A DNA stretch of 5,993 nucleotides from Kiritimatiellia bacterium (GTDB taxonomy: Bacteria; Verrucomicrobiota; Kiritimatiellia; UBA8416; SLMC01). The first letter of the stretch is position 1. Each line of letters begins with the position of its first letter. This document shows positions 5,486 through 5,993 of this stretch, one piece after another. The translations under genes and the position numbers were made by a program. The notes below the pieces were generated by a model. It saw only the letters and a program-made list of their open reading frames with translations, ran no database searches and was not told the DNA's origin. The DNA lies in assembly GCA_007133745.1 (NCBI GenBank), contig SLMC01000344.1:1-5993 (forward strand), written 5' to 3'.

Positions 5486-5993
5486 TTAAAACCCATGCAC
5501 GATGAGTTTGTTGACGATGGGGCCCATGAGAATGAGGAAGACGGCGGGGAAGATGAAGAAGATCAGCGGAAACAGCATTTTGACCGGGGCCTCGTTGGCC
5601 AGCTTTTCGGCGCGCTCGAACCGGCGTTGACGCATTTGATCGGACTGAATGCGCAGGATGGCCCCGATGCTGACGCCCAGTTCGTCGGCTTGAACGAGCG
5701 CGTTGACGACCGAGCGCAGTTCGGCAAGGTTGACTCTGCGCGACATGTCGCGCAAAGCTTCGCGCCGCGTTTTGCCGAGCTGGATTTCCCGCACCACTCT
5801 CAGCAGTTCTTCGCCCAGCGCGTCGAGGGTGCGGCGTTCAATGTTGCGCTGCAGCGCCGTCATGAAATCCAGCCCGGCCTCGACCGACAGCGTGAGCAGG
5901 TCGAGAATGAACGGCAATGAACGCTGAATGACTGTGTGCCTCGCTTGCAGGGCGCGCTTGAGCCAAAGGGCCGGGTAGGCGTAGAGCCAAACC
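5486..5993 (-). CDS. tadC: TadC-like type II secretion F-domain protein, C-terminal part (5' end outside window)
   Basis: This is the C-terminal 168 residues of a GspF/TadC-family inner-membrane platform protein, which in Tad/Flp pilus systems works with TadB and the TadA ATPase. The frame is open to the right edge, so the true start lies beyond 5993; the TTG at 5917 is internal. The visible region starts YPALWLKRALQ and continues into RSLPFILDLLTLSVEAGLDF (residues 24-43), the characteristic start of the F domain. It includes ALVQADELGVSIGAILR (98-114) and ends with a membrane segment near 138-160 (LFPLIFFIFPAVFLILMGP). Full-length relatives are about 300 residues, so roughly half is visible. 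The short tail after the last membrane helix fits TadC better than TadB. It is convergent with mgtE, 66 bases apart, and is probably the last gene of a Tad cluster entering from the right. Confidence 0.88.
   Translation of the reverse strand, partial: VWLYAYPALWLKRALQARHTVIQRSLPFILDLLTLSVEAGLDFMTALQRNIERRTLDALGEELLRVVREIQLGKTRREALRDMSRRVNLAELRSVVNALVQADELGVSIGAILRIQSDQMRQRRFERAEKLANEAPVKMLFPLIFFIFPAVFLILMGPIVNKLIVHGF

Noticed and set aside
5486..5917. Treating the TTG at 5917 as the start of the TadC-like gene
   Set aside because: The frame continues upstream to the window edge with clear family sequence (YPALWLKRALQ...), so that codon is internal.
5444..5920. Plus-strand open frame opposite the TadC-like gene
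   Set aside because: Its very acidic start is the antisense reading of the TadC membrane segment; the minus-strand frame has clear family motifs.

Overview
The window is GC-rich bacterial DNA. It carries parts of two pilus/secretion gene clusters with a magnesium channel gene between them. Closely related type IV pilus / type II secretion ATPases, a Tad-type inner-membrane protein and MgtE suggest a Gram-negative-type, surface-piliated bacterium. Deltaproteobacteria or a Planctomycetes/Lentisphaerae/candidate-phylum relative are possible, but nothing here fixes the phylum, so this is a weak inference.

Layout: (1) 1-641, +, the C-terminal part of a GspE/PilB-type assembly ATPase, cut by the left edge. 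(2) 641-1741, +, pilT, the retraction ATPase, whose ATG shares one base with the upstream stop codon. (3) 1742-1938, a structured gap: a terminator-like hairpin just after pilT, then a leader of alternating GCGGG and CCCGC blocks that can pair in mutually exclusive ways. (4) 1939-3654, +, a complete GspE/PilB-type ATPase paralogous to the first gene. (5) 3655-4039, a 385-base gap with a strong GC hairpin, an AT-rich patch with dyads, a possible 44-codon ORF and an unusually complete Shine-Dalgarno sequence. (6) 4040-5419, +, mgtE, complete. (7) 5420-5485, a short convergent gap with a 9-base-periodic GTCA array. (8) 5486-5993, -, the C-terminal part of a TadC-like protein, cut by the right edge.

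Functionally, the two GspE/PilB-type proteins would drive pilin or pseudopilin polymerisation and PilT would drive pilus retraction. TadC belongs to a separate Tad/Flp pilus or type II-like machine encoded on the other strand. MgtE has no obvious mechanistic link to them and probably forms its own transcription unit. No RNA genes, CRISPR arrays, insertion sequences or phage genes were seen. The most interesting non-coding signals are the switch-like leader before the second ATPase and the peptide-plus-hairpin region before mgtE.
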